Source: Corynebacterium endometrii
GTDB taxonomy: Bacteria; Actinomycetota; Actinomycetes; Mycobacteriales; Mycobacteriaceae
DNA: 64,000 nucleotides
Reading direction: 5' to 3'
Assembly: GCF_004795735.1 (NCBI RefSeq)
Contig: NZ_CP039247.1
Span: 310,001 to 374,000, forward strand
The notes under the pieces were generated by a model, which ran no database searches, was not told the origin of the DNA, and was given only the letters and a program-made list of their open reading frames with translations. Below are positions 61,560 through 64,000 of this stretch, one piece after another. Position 1 is the stretch's first letter; each line of letters opens with the position of its first letter. The translations under genes were made by a program, and so were the position numbers.

Positions 61560-62576
61560 ATGACACCTTCCGTAGATGATGTACTCCAACGCGCCCACGT
61601 GGTGGCGCTGCCCCTGGCCGTGAAATTCCGGGGCGTGACCACGCGCGAGGCGCTGCTCATTGACGGCCCCGCCGGCTGGGGCGAGTTCGCGCCGTTCCTG
61701 GAATACGGCGCGCAGGAATCCGCCGCGTGGCTGCGCGCCGGGCTGGAGGCCGCGTATGAGGGGTTCCCGGAGCCTAACCGCGCGTCCATCGAGGTCAACG
61801 GCACCATCCCCGCCGTGCCCGCCGCGCAGGTCGCGGAGGTCATGGCGCGCTATCCGGGCTGCCGGACGTTTAAAATCAAGGTCGCCGAGCCGGGCCAGAC
61901 GCTCGCGGATGACGTGGCCCGCGTCGAGGCGGTCCGCGAGGCCGTCGCCGCTGAGGGCCGCGCGCCCGTCCTGCGCGTGGACGCCAACGGCGGCTGGAGC
62001 GTGGAGCAGGCCGTGGAGGCCGCCCGGGCGCTCATGCCGCTGGATTATATCGAGCAGCCGTGCGCCACCGTCGAGGAGCTCGCGGAGGTCCGCCGCCGCC
62101 TCATGCAGTCCGGCCTTTTCGTGCGCGTCGCCGCCGATGAATCCATCCGCAAGGCCTCAGATCCCTTCCGCGTCGCGGCGCTTTCTGCGGCCGACGTCGC
62201 CGTGGTCAAGCCCGCCCCCCTCGGCGGCGTTCGCCGCACCCTGGATCTCGCGCGCGAGCTGCGCTCCCGCCACATGGACATCACGGTGGCCTCGGCGCTG
62301 GATACCTCCGTGGGCATTTCCATGGGGCTGGCCGCGGTGGCCGCGCTGCCCACCATCATCGACGATGAGGACATTGACGTCACCCCCGCCGCGGCCGGCC
62401 TAGCCACCGGCTCGCTGTTCGTGGAGGACGTATGCACCCCGCGCCGCATCGTCGACGGGCACCTCGCCCTTGAGCATCCGGCCCCGGAGCCCGCCCGCCT
62501 CGCGGAGCTGGCCGCGCCGGCCGAGCGCCGCGACTGGTGGTTTGACCGCGTCAAGGAATGCTGGGGTCTGCTGTGA
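61560..62576 (+). CDS. menC: o-Succinylbenzoate synthase
   Basis: 338 aa, enolase superfamily. Dehydrates SHCHC to o-succinylbenzoate. Barrel residues: TFKIKVAEPGQ (catalytic Lys), VLRVDANGGWS (metal Asp), DYIEQPC (metal Glu), VAADESIRK (metal Asp) and VAVVKPAPLGG (catalytic Lys). Divergent from the DcuC-like gene. The stop overlaps the GTG of the following UvrA-like gene (GTGA). Confidence 0.94.
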   Translation: MTPSVDDVLQRAHVVALPLAVKFRGVTTREALLIDGPAGWGEFAPFLEYGAQESAAWLRAGLEAAYEGFPEPNRASIEVNGTIPAVPAAQVAEVMARYPGCRTFKIKVAEPGQTLADDVARVEAVREAVAAEGRAPVLRVDANGGWSVEQAVEAARALMPLDYIEQPCATVEELAEVRRRLMQSGLFVRVAADESIRKASDPFRVAALSAADVAVVKPAPLGGVRRTLDLARELRSRHMDITVASALDTSVGISMGLAAVAALPTIIDDEDIDVTPAAAGLATGSLFVEDVCTPRRIVDGHLALEHPAPEPARLAELAAPAERRDWWFDRVKECWGLL

Positions 62577-64000
62577 TAGAAGTCCACGATGCCCACCTGC
62601 GCAACCTCAAACACGTAGACGTCTCCATCCCCCGCGGCAGCCTCGTCGCGGTCACGGGCGTGTCCGGTTCTGGCAAATCCTCACTCGCGTTTGGCACCAT
62701 CCACGGTGAGGGCCAGCGCCGCTATCTAGAATCCGTGGCGCCTTTCGCCCGCCGGCTCATCGGCTCGGCGATGGATCCACAGGTCGAACGCATCGATGGC
62801 CTGCCGCCGACGGTTGCGCTGGAGCAAAACACCTCGGGCGGCGGGGCGCGATCCACCGTCGGGACGCTGTCCGCGATGGGCAACACGCTGCGCCTTTTAT
62901 ACTCGCGCGCCGGGGACAACCCGGAGGGGCTGTATTCGGATTCCTTCTCCCCAAACACCCCCGAGGGCATGTGCCCCCAGTGCCACGGAACCGGCACCGT
63001 CCATGAACCCACGGAGGCCTCCATGGTTCCGGACCCCACGCTGTCCATCGAGGAGGGCGCCATCGCCGCCTGGCCGGGCGCCTGGGCGGGGAAGAACTTC
63101 CATGACATCCTCCAGGAGCTGGGCTACGACCTGGACTCGCCGTGGCAAGACCTGCCCGCGGAGGACCGGGAGTGGATCCTGTTTACCGAGGAGCGCCCCG
63201 TGGTCACCGTCAAGCCCGTGCGCGGCGCGGACCAGATTCAGCGCAACTATGAGGGAACGTGGCGCTCCGTGGCCTCCTACCTGCGCAAGACGCTGGCGGA
63301 AACGGAATCGGATAACCTGCGGGCGCGCACGCTGAAGTTCATGGAATCGCGCACCTGCCCGGAGTGCGGCGGCCGGCGCCTCAACGCCGCCGCGCTGCGC
63401 GTGAGCTACGCCGGCGCGCCCATCGATGAGCTCTCCGCCCTGCCGCTGACCCGGCTTCGCGAGCGGCTGGCCGCGCGCGCCCCGGAACCCGGCGGCGCCG
63501 AGGACCTCCTGCTGCGCCAACTGCTGCCCATCCTCGAATCCTCCCTGGAACTGGGCCTGGGGCACCTGAGCCTGGACCGCCCCGCCGCGACGCTGTCCGC
63601 CGGCGAACTCCAGCGCGTGCGCCTGGCCTCGCAGCTGCGCACGGGCCTGTTCGGCGTGGCTTACGTGCTGGACGAACCGTCCGCCGGCCTGCACCCGTCC
63701 GAGCGCCGGGCCGTGCTGGAGACCTGCCGCGGATTCCTCGAGGCGGGCAATTCCGTGCTGCTGGTGGAACACGATATGGACCTGGTGGCCCAGTGCGATT
63801 GGCTGGTAGACGTGGGCCCCGGCGCGGGCGAGCGCGGCGGTGAAATCCTTTATTCGGGGCCCCTCGACGCGCAGCTGCCGGACACGCCCACCACGCGCGC
63901 GCTGGCCCAGCGCGACCTTGAGCTCAACTCTACGCCGCGCCCGGCCACCGGCGACCTCGAGCTGCGCGTTGCGGCGCACAACGTGGACGGCCTGGACGTT
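62573..64000 (+). CDS. Compact UvrA-like ABC ATPase (3' truncated)
   Basis: 476 residues, open at the window edge. Walker A GVSGSGKSS is at 29-37, the zinc motif CPQCHGTG at 134, another CPECGG at 262, the ABC signature LSAGELQRVRLASQ at 341 and Walker B VLDEPSAGLHP near 369. In standard UvrA the first signature comes near residue 490; here the region that binds UvrB and one of the two CxxC pairs of the first zinc finger are missing. This is the form of UvrA paralogues tied to drug resistance or unknown repair (UvrA2/DrrC-like), not the core excinuclease. The GTG start overlaps the menC stop by 4 nt. Confidence 0.85.
   Translation, partial: MIEVHDAHLRNLKHVDVSIPRGSLVAVTGVSGSGKSSLAFGTIHGEGQRRYLESVAPFARRLIGSAMDPQVERIDGLPPTVALEQNTSGGGARSTVGTLSAMGNTLRLLYSRAGDNPEGLYSDSFSPNTPEGMCPQCHGTGTVHEPTEASMVPDPTLSIEEGAIAAWPGAWAGKNFHDILQELGYDLDSPWQDLPAEDREWILFTEERPVVTVKPVRGADQIQRNYEGTWRSVASYLRKTLAETESDNLRARTLKFMESRTCPECGGRRLNAAALRVSYAGAPIDELSALPLTRLRERLAARAPEPGGAEDLLLRQLLPILESSLELGLGHLSLDRPAATLSAGELQRVRLASQLRTGLFGVAYVLDEPSAGLHPSERRAVLETCRGFLEAGNSVLLVEHDMDLVAQCDWLVDVGPGAGERGGEILYSGPLDAQLPDTPTTRALAQRDLELNSTPRPATGDLELRVAAHNVDGLDV

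Noticed and set aside
1-64000. tRNA, rRNA, insertion sequence and CRISPR features
   Set aside because: I looked in the gaps for cloverleaf arms, transposase motifs and regularly spaced repeats and found none that could be supported.

Overview
The window is a 64 kb chromosomal segment of a Corynebacterium species. The evidence is high GC, a type I multidomain fatty acid synthase of actinobacterial layout, MshA (mycothiol synthesis), SenX3-RegX3, corynebacterial gene order around hemACDB-hemEY-hemL and the ccs genes, and many starts that look leaderless (TANNNT hexamer 6-8 nt before ATG/GTG). Gene order from mshA through gpmA, senX3, regX3, ppx, proC, hemA-C-D-B, hemL and ccsA matches the mycobacterial Rv0486-Rv0529 segment, so this is core genome. 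I saw no prophage, IS element, CRISPR array or tRNA/rRNA gene.

Layout. 1-5.1 kb: sdhA (5' truncated) and sdhB of menaquinone-linked succinate dehydrogenase, then envelope-type proteins (123-aa membrane protein, DUF445, an Ala-rich helical protein, DUF2516). 5.1-11.7 kb: a DeoC-like protein lacking the catalytic lysine, an LmeA/DUF2993 lipid-binding protein, a methyltransferase, DUF2505, murB, luxS, a BrkB/YihY membrane protein and a META-domain protein. 11.8-25.2 kb: lipid block with fas (3044 aa) and two tandem acyl-CoA ligase genes. 25.3-35.7 kb: mshA, gpmA, senX3-regX3, a Cys-rich protein, ppx, a membrane protein, proC, an excisionase-type HTH protein, the 33-aa ribosomal protein bS22 and a SerB-type HAD phosphatase. 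35.8-53.6 kb: glutaredoxin-like protein, then nearly complete haem synthesis (hemA, hemC, hemD, hemB, hemE, hemY, hemL) followed by system II cytochrome c maturation (TlpA-like thioredoxin, CcdA, ResB, CcsB). 53.7-64 kb: an HNH/13E12-type gene and the menaquinone cluster menA, menE, menB, menC, interleaved with an AEC transporter, an esterase and a DcuC-type carrier, ending in a truncated compact UvrA-like ABC protein.

How it fits together: haem, cytochrome c assembly, menaquinone and succinate dehydrogenase all serve the respiratory chain; fas, fadD and mshA serve lipid and thiol metabolism.

Most unusual items: two copies of a 93-bp hairpin repeat of identical length; a DeoC-fold protein without its Schiff-base lysine; a dense ATCAA/TTGAT array upstream of hemA; a CRP/GlxR-like site and a second palindrome upstream of fas; a 46-aa membrane microprotein overlapping menB; a structured leader of about 175 nt before the 33-aa bS22 gene; and widespread leaderless-type starts, including an overlapping divergent pair at murB.
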